A stretch of DNA of 64,000 nt from Oceanobacter sp. (GCA_002733645.1 NVWL01000001.1:62001-126000); one strand, 5' to 3'; positions 15,959 to 24,273 are shown, numbered from the stretch's first letter. Notes: generated by a model not told the origin, from the sequence alone. Made by a program: numbers and translations.

Positions 15959-17389
15959 ATGACTAAAAAATATCCTTATTACCTCGCGGGCGAAGCGGTT
16001 TACGCCAATACCGACCTTAAAGTCACCGACAAATACAGCGGCGAAATCGCATACGAAGTACCACTGGCGACGCCCGATGTTTTAGACCAAGCGATAACGG
16101 CTGCGGTCGAAGCGACCGACGCAATGCGCAAAATGACGGTGTACGAGCGCCAAGCGGTGCTTGAACACTGCATTAAACGCTTTACTGAACGCCAAGATGA
16201 ACTGGCCGAAGCGCTGTGCATTGAGGCCGGTAAACCCATTAACGATGCTAAAGGCGAAGTCGGGCGTTTAATCGACACGTTTAAAATTGCCGCTGAAGAA
16301 ACCCCACGCATGTTGGGAGAAACGCTTCCGCTGGATATTAGCCCACGTGCCAAAGGCTATCGTGGCATGACGCAGCGTGTGCCGATTGGCCCATGTGCGT
16401 TTATTAGCCCATTTAATTTTCCACTTAATTTGGCCGCGCACAAAGTTGCCCCTGCAATTGCCGCCGGTTGTCCGTTTGTCTTAAAACCGGCGAGCATGAC
16501 CCCGATAGGCGCGTTAGTCATTGGTGAGATTTTAGCGGAAACCAATTTACCCAAAGGCGCGTTTTCGATCTTGCCGTGCCGTCGTTACAGTGCCGATTTA
16601 CTCACCGAAGATGAGCGCCTGAAACTGTTGAGCTTTACTGGTTCGCCAGATGTTGGCTGGAAACTCAAAGCGCGTGCCGGTAAAAAGCCCGTTATTTTAG
16701 AACTGGGCGGCAACGCCGCTTGTGTGGTGGATAACGACTGGGATCTCGACGACGCCGTTGCTCGTGTGATTATCGGCGCTTTTTATCAATCAGGCCAAAG
16801 CTGCATTGGGGTACAGCGCTTGTTTGTTCACAGCGATGTGTACGACACCTTTAAAGAAAAGCTCTTGGTAAAAACCAACGCATTAAAAAGCGGTGATCCA
16901 AAAGACCCAGAAACTTTTATTGGCCCTATGATCAGCGAAGACGAAGCGAAGCGCTTGCACGGTTGGATTACTGACGCACAAGAGCGTGGCGCGACCTTGC
17001 TGTGCGGCGGTGAACGCGATGGCAATATGCTGCAAGCCACGCTCATGGAAAACGTCCCGCACGATTGCGAACTCAGCGCCGAAGAAGCCTTTGGCCCGGT
17101 GGCGATACTTGAACCCTTTGACGACTACGACGCTGTGCTTAAGCGAGTTAATGACAGTCGTTTTGGCCTGCAAGCGGGCATCTTCACGCGTGACATCTAC
17201 AAAGCTCAGCAAGCCTGGGACGAACTGGAAGTGGGTGGAGTCGTCATTGGTGACGTACCAAGCTGGCGCGTAGACCACATGCCCTATGGCGGCGTAAAAG
17301 ACTCCGGCCTTGGCCGTGAAGGCATACGTTGGGCCATGGAAGACATGACCGAGCTGCGTTTGATGGTGGTGAGAACTCCCCAAAAGTAG
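15959..17389 (+). CDS. NAD(P)-dependent aldehyde dehydrogenase
   Basis: 476 residues, ALDH superfamily. Visible elements are the cofactor site FISPFNFPLNLAAHKVAPAI, LSFTGSPDVGWKLK, the Glu motif LELGGNAACVV and the catalytic Cys in QSGQSCIGVQR (about residue 285). It oxidises an aldehyde to its acid or, with CoA, to an acyl-CoA; substrate not recognisable. Last gene of the cluster and followed by a strong hairpin terminator. The pairing with the Fe-alcohol dehydrogenase suggests sequential oxidation of the same compound (inference). Confidence 0.92.
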   Translation: MTKKYPYYLAGEAVYANTDLKVTDKYSGEIAYEVPLATPDVLDQAITAAVEATDAMRKMTVYERQAVLEHCIKRFTERQDELAEALCIEAGKPINDAKGEVGRLIDTFKIAAEETPRMLGETLPLDISPRAKGYRGMTQRVPIGPCAFISPFNFPLNLAAHKVAPAIAAGCPFVLKPASMTPIGALVIGEILAETNLPKGAFSILPCRRYSADLLTEDERLKLLSFTGSPDVGWKLKARAGKKPVILELGGNAACVVDNDWDLDDAVARVIIGAFYQSGQSCIGVQRLFVHSDVYDTFKEKLLVKTNALKSGDPKDPETFIGPMISEDEAKRLHGWITDAQERGATLLCGGERDGNMLQATLMENVPHDCELSAEEAFGPVAILEPFDDYDAVLKRVNDSRFGLQAGIFTRDIYKAQQAWDELEVGGVVIGDVPSWRVDHMPYGGVKDSGLGREGIRWAMEDMTELRLMVVRTPQK

Positions 17390-17399
17390 CAGGGGGGGG

Positions 17400-17438
17400 C
17401 AATCGCCGGTAGGAGCCAGTCCTATCGGCGATTGTTTA
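17400..17438. terminator. Hairpin terminator between convergent genes
   Basis: CAATCGCCGGTAGG pairs with CCTATCGGCGATTG (17400-17413 and 17421-17434) around a short loop, with TTT after it. It lies between the convergent aldehyde dehydrogenase and TSUP permease genes and may serve both. Confidence 0.75.
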
Positions 17439-17457
17439 CTTTAAGACATTTATTGAT

Positions 17458-18213
17458 TTAAGAATCCAATGCCAGCATTTTTATCGAAACACCAATAGTC
17501 ATAACGACCATCGCAATTTTTATCAGCATTTGGCCATTTTTTACTACCAGTCGTGCTCCTATTGCCCCGCCGATAATTTGACCCAAAAACATGGCAATAC
17601 CTACTTCCCATATAATTGAGCCAGACATAATGAAGTAAATCAGCGCCGCCAAGTTACTGCAAAAATTCAAGAGCTTGGCGTAGGCCGTGGCTTTAATTAG
17701 GTTGTAGCCCAGTAGTAAAGTAAAAGATATTGCGAAAAAAGCGCCAGTGCCGGGGCCAAAGAAACCATCGTAAAAACCAATCACCGATGCCACAAATAGG
17801 CTATACACCAATCCTGAAATAAGATGCTTGCGGTCTAAGGCGCCCAAGTTAGGCGAGAATAAAAAATACAAAGAAAAACCAATCAATAAAAACGGAATGA
17901 TGACAGCGAGAAAGCTGCTATCGATCCGAGTGAGCAACATACTCCCCAAAAAAGAACCGATAAAACTGCTGGCAATCATCAGCTTGGCGCTGTTTAGGTC
18001 GATGTGCCCTCTGCGCACAAAGTGAATTGTGGACGCCATTGAGCCACCCACCGCGCCCACTTTGTTGGAAGCGATCGCCTGAGCGGGCGGTACTCCACAC
18101 ATTAATAATGCTGGAATGGTAATCAGTCCTCCGCCGCCAGCAATGGCGTCGATACAGCCTGCGATCATGGCGGCGAAGAAGAAGAGTGTCAGTAGCTCGA
18201 TAGAAAAGGTCAT
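17458..18213 (-). CDS. TauE/SafE (TSUP) family membrane permease
   Basis: 251 residues, almost entirely hydrophobic with about eight membrane segments. AGCIDAIAGGGGLITIPALL near the N-terminus and the repeated GFYDGFFGPGTGAF in the second half are the duplicated TSUP signatures, closest to YfcA-like proteins. Family members export or import sulfite, sulfoacetate, taurine-related anions or other organic acids; the cargo here is unknown. It lies 33 bp downstream of the MocR gene on the same strand, so the two are probably co-transcribed. Confidence 0.88.
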   Translation of the reverse strand: MTFSIELLTLFFFAAMIAGCIDAIAGGGGLITIPALLMCGVPPAQAIASNKVGAVGGSMASTIHFVRRGHIDLNSAKLMIASSFIGSFLGSMLLTRIDSSFLAVIIPFLLIGFSLYFLFSPNLGALDRKHLISGLVYSLFVASVIGFYDGFFGPGTGAFFAISFTLLLGYNLIKATAYAKLLNFCSNLAALIYFIMSGSIIWEVGIAMFLGQIIGGAIGARLVVKNGQMLIKIAMVVMTIGVSIKMLALDS

Positions 18214-18246
18214 TCCTTGTTCTTGTTGAAGAGATGCCTGTATGTA

Positions 18247-19674
18247 TTATTGATTCGGTGAGTTGAGTTTATTAACCAATTCACATAATTGAGCCAATTG
18301 CTGAAAAGCAGACCGGCTTCCTTCCGTATCTTCGTTTAGCGGCCAGCCACAGTTAATTCTAAAACAATCGTGATACGCCTCATGGGTACTAAAACAGGCA
18401 CCGCTGCGTATATCAATGTGAGTTTTCTGAGCAGCCTCTTGCAGTTCACTTGTATCGAGATGAGGAATCTTTATCCATAAAACGAGGCCGCCATCGGGTA
18501 GGCTGACCAGCGCATTACTGGGTAAGTGTTCGAGCAAATAGTGTCGGTAAGTATTCACCTGATGATGTAATGTGAGGCGAATTTTGTTCACGTGCGAACG
18601 GTATTCGCCGGTAAGAATAAATTCGGCAAGGCTAGATTGCAGCAAGTTATTTATGCCAAAACCCGTCATGGCATGATGATGGGTATAGCGCTGTTGGTAG
18701 CGACCGGGTAGACACCAGCCAAGTCGAAAGCCCGCCGCTAATGTTTTCGATATGGAGCCACACCACACGACATAACCTTCTTTGTCCCAATATTTTGCCG
18801 GCAAGGGCAGGTGTTTTTGATGGGATAATTCGAAGTAGACATCGTCTTCAATCATTGGAACTTGGTGCGTTGTAGCAAGCTTTACCAGCGCCTGCTTTTG
18901 CTCTACTGACAAAGTGATGCCGATCGGGTTGATATTTGACGTGCTAAACAACGTCGCTTGAATAGCACCCTGCTGCATTTTTTCTTCAAGCAATGCCAAA
19001 TCCAAGCCTTGGTGGGTGCAGGGTATTTCAATAATATTTCGTGATAACGTTGCGAGTAAATCGAGCAAACCACTGAAGCAGGGTGAACTGATGGCAACGG
19101 TATCGCCTACTTGCGTCAGGCTTTCTATGGCAATACGGATGCTATCGATGCAGCCGTGGGTAATGACGCATTCATCGGCGGTAAAGTGAAAGTGATCATG
19201 GCGAAAATGATCGGCAAGCGCGTGCCTTAAGGTTTTATCGCCTTGTATTTCGGGATAACGCATAAGCTGCATTGCAGAGCGTTGTGTTACCCGTTTAATA
19301 CAGCGTTGCAGTTCACTCAGTGGCAGTTGCCCAGGTGAAACCATGCAGGTGCCAAGCGGGTTGAAAAACGACACCGTCGGACTATAACCGTGATCCGGGG
19401 CAAACCGTTTAGGGTCGCGCGTTTGCATGCCAGTTAAGATCGGGCGGGGAAACGACACATCCTCATGCTGGTTGGCAACAAAATACCCTGATTGCGGTTG
19501 CGCAAAAATATAGCCTGCTTGTTGCAGATAGTCATAGGTTCTTGTCGCCGTCGTCATACTGACTTGGTGCTGTTTTGCCATAATGCGCAGGGCAGGCAGG
19601 CGACTGCCCGCGGGCAGCTTATGGGTGCGCATGTCTTCGATAAATTGTTGAGCGAGTGTTTCGTAGAGTGTCAT
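18247..19674 (-). CDS. MocR-type (GntR HTH + aminotransferase-like) regulator
   Basis: 475 residues. N-terminal GntR winged helix (residues about 8-70, SRLPALRIMAKQHQVSMTTA) joined to a fold-type I aminotransferase-like domain. The PLP-binding Lys lies in SISKTLAAGFRLGW and the typical SSPCFSGLLDLL and EDDVYFEL motifs are present. MocR proteins sense an amino compound through PLP and usually control the divergent neighbour, here the EamA exporter at 19802 (inference). An in-frame GTG lies four codons upstream of the ATG chosen. Confidence 0.9.
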   Translation of the reverse strand: MTLYETLAQQFIEDMRTHKLPAGSRLPALRIMAKQHQVSMTTATRTYDYLQQAGYIFAQPQSGYFVANQHEDVSFPRPILTGMQTRDPKRFAPDHGYSPTVSFFNPLGTCMVSPGQLPLSELQRCIKRVTQRSAMQLMRYPEIQGDKTLRHALADHFRHDHFHFTADECVITHGCIDSIRIAIESLTQVGDTVAISSPCFSGLLDLLATLSRNIIEIPCTHQGLDLALLEEKMQQGAIQATLFSTSNINPIGITLSVEQKQALVKLATTHQVPMIEDDVYFELSHQKHLPLPAKYWDKEGYVVWCGSISKTLAAGFRLGWCLPGRYQQRYTHHHAMTGFGINNLLQSSLAEFILTGEYRSHVNKIRLTLHHQVNTYRHYLLEHLPSNALVSLPDGGLVLWIKIPHLDTSELQEAAQKTHIDIRSGACFSTHEAYHDCFRINCGWPLNEDTEGSRSAFQQLAQLCELVNKLNSPNQ

Positions 19675-19801
19675 GGTCGATGGCACCGAGCAGTAAACGT
19701 AGTGCGTAATTGTACTCTTATTTTTGTTAAAAATTGAATCTGTTCTCTTTTTATTGTTTCTTTAATACTGGCTGCAACTTATCAATAAGCTGGAGCCGGT
19801 G

Positions 19802-20719
19802 ATGAAATTAAAAGATGTGCTGTTGTTGGTGTCGTTAATGGCACTGTGGGGATTCAACTTCAGCGTGATTAAACTGGGCACAACCGAGATAGATCCCTTG
19901 GTATTAACGGCACTGCGTTTTACGTTTGCGGTGTTTCCACTGATCCTCTTTATTAAGCGACCCAATGTGCAATGGCGCTACTTGATTAGCTATGGATTGA
20001 GCTTTGGCGTGGGCGTTTGGGGCATGACCACCTTATCCATCGATGTCGGTTTATCCGTGGGAATGGCGTCGTTACTGTTGGATATGAGCGTTGTCAGTAG
20101 CTTACTGGTCGGCTGGTTGTGTCTTGATGAAGTCATCACACGCAACAAACTGTTTGGCGCTGCTTTAGCCTTGCTTGGCTTGGCCTTAATCATGGTTTCT
20201 AACGGTGGTGCTGTGACTGTGCAAGGCGTTCTTCTTGTGCTGGTGGCATCGGTATTTTGGAGTATCAATGGACTGATTGTGAAGCGCGCTAATACCCATT
20301 CTATATTTGCCTTTAATGTCTGGGCCATGATGTTTGCGCCACTGCCTTTATTAGCGTTGGCAGCATTAAGTCATGGCACACAAGCAATAACGCTTATTCC
20401 ACAGCAATTTACCGGCTGGACCTTGTTCTCTGTGTTGTTTCAGGCTTATCCAACCACCTTATTAGGTTATTGGTTCTGGAATAAGATGATTATGAAATAT
20501 TCAGTATCCAGTGTGGCTCCGATGACATTGCTTATACCTGTTTTTGGTATGTTAGGTGGTTACTGGTTTTATGACGAGGTGGTTCTATTTAATCAAGTGA
20601 TTGCCGCAGGATTAATTTTGTTAGGACTCTTTATCGGACAGATGAATGAGAACCTTCATTTGTCGCAGGCCACATGCCACCCATCATCATCGGATAGGCC
20701 ACCGGCTTGTAATCAGTAA
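19802..20719 (+). CDS. EamA/DMT-family transporter
   Basis: About 305 residues with ten hydrophobic helices and the internal duplication of the drug/metabolite transporter superfamily (LMALWGFNFSVIKLG at the start; VASVFWSINGLIVKRA opening the second EamA repeat). Likely an inner-membrane exporter of amino acids or related metabolites. It diverges from the MocR gene, its probable regulator. The ATG follows GGAG; a GTG one codon earlier is in frame. The last 30 or so codons (after GLFIGQMNE) form a hydrophilic tail and overlap the convergent gene by 89 bp. Confidence 0.88.
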   Translation: MKLKDVLLLVSLMALWGFNFSVIKLGTTEIDPLVLTALRFTFAVFPLILFIKRPNVQWRYLISYGLSFGVGVWGMTTLSIDVGLSVGMASLLLDMSVVSSLLVGWLCLDEVITRNKLFGAALALLGLALIMVSNGGAVTVQGVLLVLVASVFWSINGLIVKRANTHSIFAFNVWAMMFAPLPLLALAALSHGTQAITLIPQQFTGWTLFSVLFQAYPTTLLGYWFWNKMIMKYSVSSVAPMTLLIPVFGMLGGYWFYDEVVLFNQVIAAGLILLGLFIGQMNENLHLSQATCHPSSSDRPPACNQ

Positions 20720-21155
20720 ACTCAATATCGCGTACGTACTTAAAATCTGTCCACAACATACGTGCGCCTTTCAACCACATTGTTGGTTTCACTCTGCGCT
20801 CTATTAACTCAATTTCTTCAGGTGTTGCCGGTCTTATCGGCCCCACTTTTCCATATAAGCGAATACCAGGCGGTGCAGAAAACTGACCCGTCAATAACGC
20901 TTTAAACCAATACCAACGGCCAACATTGACCGCGGATATGCAAGCATTTGGATTGTGATCAATATTCTCACCCAAAGCATTGGCGTAATGATCGAAGAAA
21001 TAACCGGTCTGGTTATCGCGTAAAAATACAGTGCCGACAGGCGTAATATGCGGCGTGCCGTCAGGGTGAATGGTTGCAATAGAGCAATGCATTGCAGAAG
21101 TTTGGCAGGTCTCTAACGTCTTTTTTATCTTTAGCCAGTTGTTCTTAAGGCTCAT
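20631..21155 (-). CDS. Pyridoxamine 5'-phosphate oxidase-like FMN-binding protein
   Basis: About 174 residues, split-barrel flavin-binding fold: MHCSIATIHPDGTPHITPVG in the N-terminal strand pair, YFFDHYANALGENIDHNPNA in the middle, and an RLYGKVGPIRPA segment. Such proteins bind FMN, F420 or heme; the reaction is unknown. Two adjacent ATGs (21158 and 21155) follow AGGGAG; the second has the better spacing. Its 3' end overlaps the EamA gene on the opposite strand. Confidence 0.78.
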   Translation of the reverse strand: MSLKNNWLKIKKTLETCQTSAMHCSIATIHPDGTPHITPVGTVFLRDNQTGYFFDHYANALGENIDHNPNACISAVNVGRWYWFKALLTGQFSAPPGIRLYGKVGPIRPATPEEIELIERRVKPTMWLKGARMLWTDFKYVRDIEFTDYKPVAYPMMMGGMWPATNEGSHSSVR

Positions 21156-21366
21156 CATCAACTCCCTGTTGGATATAAACAGCCAAAAGAATAACGAGGT
21201 TGAGTCGATAAGGCGAGCGTATAGGGTAATTTGAGTGCTTGTATTGGTTTGATAAACACGAGTTTTAAGCGGGGTTGCGCGATGTGGGGGTGGGTGTTAG
21301 ATTGTTTTTCTTATTACATTGGTTAGCGATATAAGTGACAGTGTTCTATAAGGATAACAGGATGTT

Positions 21367-21768
21367 ATGAGACTAGAATTAATCGAAAACGATAGTCAAA
21401 AAATTAATATTGTTGAGGGAGTGTTAATTGATATCGAAGGTTTAACACCTGATAGTTTTTACAAAAATGAACAAAGGGAAGTACCCACTGCCTGCTATCT
21501 AGGTTATTTTGATAATATTTCAATTTGTGTAATAGAAACATTTACGGAGAATCCTTTTGAGCTATCTATTGTTAACTTTGGTATCGCAGAGTTTGCTCAA
21601 GGAGAAGGTAAAGGCAGAATTTTTATTAGCCATCTTGAAAGTTTAGCTATAAATGAAGGCTACAATAAAATTCGACTAATTTCACATCCTGATGCATATG
21701 GTTTTTATCTTAAGTGTGGCTACTCTAGATATGGTAGTGGCGAGTATGGGCTTTGCAAAAATATTTAA
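21367..21768 (+). CDS. GNAT-family acetyltransferase-like protein
   Basis: 133 residues. The central block FGIAEFAQGEGKGRIFISHL followed by INEGYNKIRLIS and GFYLKCGYSRYG matches the acetyl-CoA-binding loop and last strand-helix-strand of GNAT enzymes, though the usual (Q/R)xxGxG/A is loosely kept. Acceptor unknown. The gene is visibly richer in A+T than the flanking core genes and opens a patch of small accessory genes, consistent with horizontal acquisition (inference). Confidence 0.65.
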   Translation: MRLELIENDSQKINIVEGVLIDIEGLTPDSFYKNEQREVPTACYLGYFDNISICVIETFTENPFELSIVNFGIAEFAQGEGKGRIFISHLESLAINEGYNKIRLISHPDAYGFYLKCGYSRYGSGEYGLCKNI

Positions 21769-21902
21769 GTAAATCCGAAGCGTAAAAACTCGGTAATATA
21801 GAATAGATATCTTCGAAGCTGGTAATAAATTTTTAGAATTTATTTAAAAAGTTACAGCGTAATGTCTGGAGATTTTCAGAGTGTGTATTCAAGGAGAGTT
21901 AT

Positions 21903-22391
21903 ATGGATAACGAAATAGTTCAATTCAAAAGTTTGGTGGAGCTTCGAGAATACATAATACAGTTTGATGGGTATAGAGCGCGTCCTACTCAAGCTGGTGA
22001 GCACCCTACTTTATATAGAGAAGGTGACACCTGTAACTCAAACACCTCTGGAGTTCGACATAGAGATTATTTTTTTGATGTTGATGGTGCTTGGGTGTTG
22101 CCACATAACCAAAAAGGACTCTCTTTTTCAGGAACGTGGAAACATTTAAGCGGTGTGTATAAGATGTTTAGCAGAGGAACAGAAAGATATCCAGATGTAC
22201 ATTGGGTGTTGTCTAAGGCGGACTTGCCTAAAGGACTGAAATTTGAGCCGGATATGTCCAAAAGCTCGAAAGCTAAAGGTCATTATTTTTTAACCGTAAC
22301 TGAAAGAATGCATGTGTCGCAATTACGCCAAAAACTACTCTGGATTGCTGACAGGATGCAAAAAATTAGCCCTGACGGAGATCTAGTATGA
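21903..22391 (+). CDS. Putative Tse2-like ADP-ribosyltransferase toxin
   Basis: 162 residues. Motif order parallels the Pseudomonas type VI effector Tse2: LYRE (residues 37-40) for the NAD-binding Arg strand, a GLSFSGT segment (72-78) preceded by WVLP, HWVLSKADLPKGLKF (100-114) and HYFLTVTERM (127-136), which in Tse2 reads HYTIMPAKPM. Overall length is Tse2-like. No signal peptide. Strong ribosome-binding site AAGGAGAG. Its stop overlaps the start of the next gene (ATGA), the arrangement expected for a toxin with its immunity or antitoxin partner. No T6SS genes are nearby, so delivery or chromosomal toxin-antitoxin use is open. The assignment rests on motif resemblance only. Confidence 0.6.
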   Translation: MDNEIVQFKSLVELREYIIQFDGYRARPTQAGEHPTLYREGDTCNSNTSGVRHRDYFFDVDGAWVLPHNQKGLSFSGTWKHLSGVYKMFSRGTERYPDVHWVLSKADLPKGLKFEPDMSKSSKAKGHYFLTVTERMHVSQLRQKLLWIADRMQKISPDGDLV

Positions 22392-22693
22392 GCTTTAGGC
22401 CTTATCATTATGAACATATAAAAGACTTTATTTTATATTACGCTTCCAGTTTAGGGCGGCCAGATATAAAAAATATATTAGATAATGGAATTTCGTGCTA
22501 TGACGACGCGAAACTGTTTTGTGATTTTATGCCTGTTATTTTAGATCAGAGAAAAACTGATGAAAAATTAAACTCTTCTACACCAGTAGAAATAGGTACT
22601 GGTGTGATACAAGACCTTCATTACGAAGCAGGAGCTTTTGTCTGTGATGCTGGATTTGAAAGTGTGTGGGATGAAATGATTGAAGGGTTGTAA
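22388..22693 (+). CDS. Probable immunity/antitoxin partner of the Tse2-like protein
   Basis: 101 residues, acidic, predicted mostly helical, no membrane segment. I recognise no family. The function is proposed only from context: its ATG overlaps the stop of the putative ADP-ribosyltransferase toxin gene by four bases, both are A+T-rich, and the small acidic character suits a protein that blocks a toxin active site. It could equally be a cassette passenger. Confidence 0.5.
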   Translation: MSFRPYHYEHIKDFILYYASSLGRPDIKNILDNGISCYDDAKLFCDFMPVILDQRKTDEKLNSSTPVEIGTGVIQDLHYEAGAFVCDAGFESVWDEMIEGL

Positions 22694-22830
22694 ATTATTA
22701 ATCGTAGAGTTGCCGTCCGTTTTCATGGCGCAGCGCGTGAATCTAAACTCAGTAACTGCGAGCCAGCTCTCAGCACGTATACCGCCCCTTTACAGCACGC
22801 TCAGTTAGTTTTCTAAGAAGGATTTACTTT

Positions 22831-22866
22831 ACGTACGTCTTGACGTACGTAATTCCGAAATATACT
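22831..22866 (+). promoter_or_regulatory. Promoter and twin-palindrome operator of yefM-yoeB
   Basis: Two 8-bp palindromes ACGTACGT (22831-22838 and 22843-22850) have centres exactly 12 bp apart. The second overlaps a TTGACG -35 box (22840-22845), with TATACT (22861-22866) as -10 after a short 15-bp spacer. E. coli yefM-yoeB has two adjacent GTAC-core palindromes at the same 12-bp centre spacing, bound by YefM and YefM-YoeB, so autoregulation is expected. Confidence 0.75.
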
Positions 22867-22900
22867 CTGATCAATAAATACACAATCATTGAGGTGCTGT

Positions 22901-23143
22901 ATGTCGGCAGTCACTGCAACAGAAGCGCGAAGCAATCTCTATCGTTTGATGGATGAAACCGCCGAATCACATGAGCCAGTATTAATCAGTGGTAAACGCA
23001 ATAATGCGGTGCTTCTGTCAGAGGAGGATTGGACTGCCATTCAAGAGACACTCTTTCTTTTGTCAGTACCGGGCATGAGGGAGTCAATTCGTGAGGGGAT
23101 GGGTACCTCCGTTAACGATTGCGATAAGGAATTAGATTGGTGA
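22901..23143 (+). CDS. yefM: YefM/Phd-family antitoxin
   Basis: 80 residues. N-terminal Phd/YefM DNA-binding fold (MSAVTATEARSNLYRLMDE, then EPVLISGKRNNAVLLSEEDW) and a C-terminal acidic tail that should wrap YoeB. GAGGTG precedes the ATG at 22901; an in-frame TTG upstream is not the start. It represses its own promoter through the GTAC palindromes. The last bases overlap yoeB. Confidence 0.92.
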   Translation: MSAVTATEARSNLYRLMDETAESHEPVLISGKRNNAVLLSEEDWTAIQETLFLLSVPGMRESIREGMGTSVNDCDKELDW

Positions 23144-23403
23144 CATGGACGTTGGTTTATACCAAACAAGCTCAGAAAGACGCGAAAAAACTTGCCTCAA
23201 GTGGCCTTAAACCAAAAGCACAGGAATTGCTGGCGCTGCTTGCAGAAGACCCTTACCGAAAACCTCCACCTTATGAAAACTTAGTCGGTGATTTAGCGGG
23301 TGCATGCTCGCGCAGAATTAATATTCAGCAAAGATTGGTGTATCAGGTATTTGAGGCTGAGCATACTGTGAAAGTACTTCGTCTTTGGAGTCATTACGAG
23401 TAG
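23140..23403 (+). CDS. yoeB: YoeB/Txe-family mRNA interferase toxin
   Basis: 87 residues, RelE-fold ribosome-dependent endoribonuclease. TWTLVYTKQAQKDAKKL opens the protein; SRRINIQQRLVYQV and the terminal LRLWSHYE carry the Arg and His that correspond to the catalytic Arg65 and His83 of E. coli YoeB. The GTG start at 23140 overlaps the yefM stop, so translation is coupled. The complete toxin implies that the antitoxin is functional. Confidence 0.92.
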   Translation: MTWTLVYTKQAQKDAKKLASSGLKPKAQELLALLAEDPYRKPPPYENLVGDLAGACSRRINIQQRLVYQVFEAEHTVKVLRLWSHYE

Positions 23404-23534
23404 CTGCTTTGACTCGTACAACTTGTCAGCTTGCCCCACGTTCTATCATCGTCAATCCTTGACCTCCGCAGAGCATCAGGCATGCTTGAGTGATTACCGA
23501 ACGCCTTCTGATACCTATAGATCCAAGGACTGTT

Positions 23535-23885
23535 ATGAAAGACGAAATTATCGAAACCAATGGCCCAATTAATCAAGACTCGAAGAATCTTGCCGTCTTG
23601 ATTTGGGTTGGCACTATTTTCTTAGGTTTCATTCCCGGTTTGCTTGGGTATCTTTTCAAAAACGACGATGCATTTATCAGCGCGCATTCCAAAGAAGCGC
23701 TTAACTGGTCGATTACGGCGGGCATTGCTTATGTGGTTGCTTCAATCCTGACGGTGGTGTTCATCGGGATATTGCTCATGCCAGTGATTGGTATTTGCCA
23801 CTTTGTGTTTTGCATTTTGGGTGTTGTGGCAGCTTCTAAGGGCGAGTCATACATGACGCCTTGGGCGATTCGATTAATTAAGTAA
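23535..23885 (+). CDS. DUF4870 membrane protein
   Basis: 116 residues with three hydrophobic helices. NLAVLIWVGTIFLGFIPGLL, the SKEALNWSITAGI loop and the C-terminal FCILGVVAASKGESYMTPWA fit DUF4870 (YtjA/Tic20-like small membrane proteins). Function unknown. AAGGA lies six bases before the ATG at 23535. A longer in-frame start exists upstream but lacks support. Confidence 0.8.
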   Translation: MKDEIIETNGPINQDSKNLAVLIWVGTIFLGFIPGLLGYLFKNDDAFISAHSKEALNWSITAGIAYVVASILTVVFIGILLMPVIGICHFVFCILGVVAASKGESYMTPWAIRLIK

Positions 23886-23907
23886 ACTAAGTTGTTAGTA
23901 GTAAACC

Positions 23908-24255
23908 ATGCGCAAAACCGACAAAAAAATAGATAAACAAATCTGCGATGTGTTGACTGAGGTGTGCGAAGCGAGCCTAAAAGACAATACCGGGTTTGAA
24001 TGGTTAACGCATTTGGTGAATTATTCTCACTTTCCTAAAAGTTTGCAGGTGATTTGTGTGTTCAATACAAACAATCAGCTGGATGATTTTACGGCCAATA
24101 ACCACCATATTGAACTGAATGAACGTATTCAAAAAGCGCTGTCAGGTATTGGTATCAGCATAAATAGCCGTCAGATTTCATACGATACGGAAGAGAATTG
24201 CAGTAAGACGAATAACGGCAAATGGGTGGATCGATTTGCGAATAGGATGGCTTAA
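23908..24255 (+). CDS. Small conserved protein of unknown function
   Basis: 115 residues, basic N-terminus (MRKTDKKIDKQICDVL), no membrane segment. The pattern WLTHLVNYSHFPKSLQVICVF and the C-terminal GKWVDRFANR recall a family common in marine gammaproteobacteria that databases sometimes label as a Fis-family regulator. I see no helix-turn-helix, so that label seems unjustified. It is followed by a perfect hairpin at 24274-24301. Confidence 0.7.
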   Translation: MRKTDKKIDKQICDVLTEVCEASLKDNTGFEWLTHLVNYSHFPKSLQVICVFNTNNQLDDFTANNHHIELNERIQKALSGIGISINSRQISYDTEENCSKTNNGKWVDRFANRMA

Positions 24256-24273
24256 ATGTGATGCCGAAAATCG

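Noticed and set aside
16883-17383. 166-codon open frame opposite the aldehyde dehydrogenase
   Set aside because: It lies fully inside a clear ALDH gene in antisense and shows no family resemblance; a codon-bias artefact.
21181-24255. Chromosomal integron cassette array
   Set aside because: The gene types fit, but I found no GTTRRRY/RYYYAAC pairs with attC-like symmetry between the genes and no integrase in the window. ACCTAAC near 30538 has no matching partner site.
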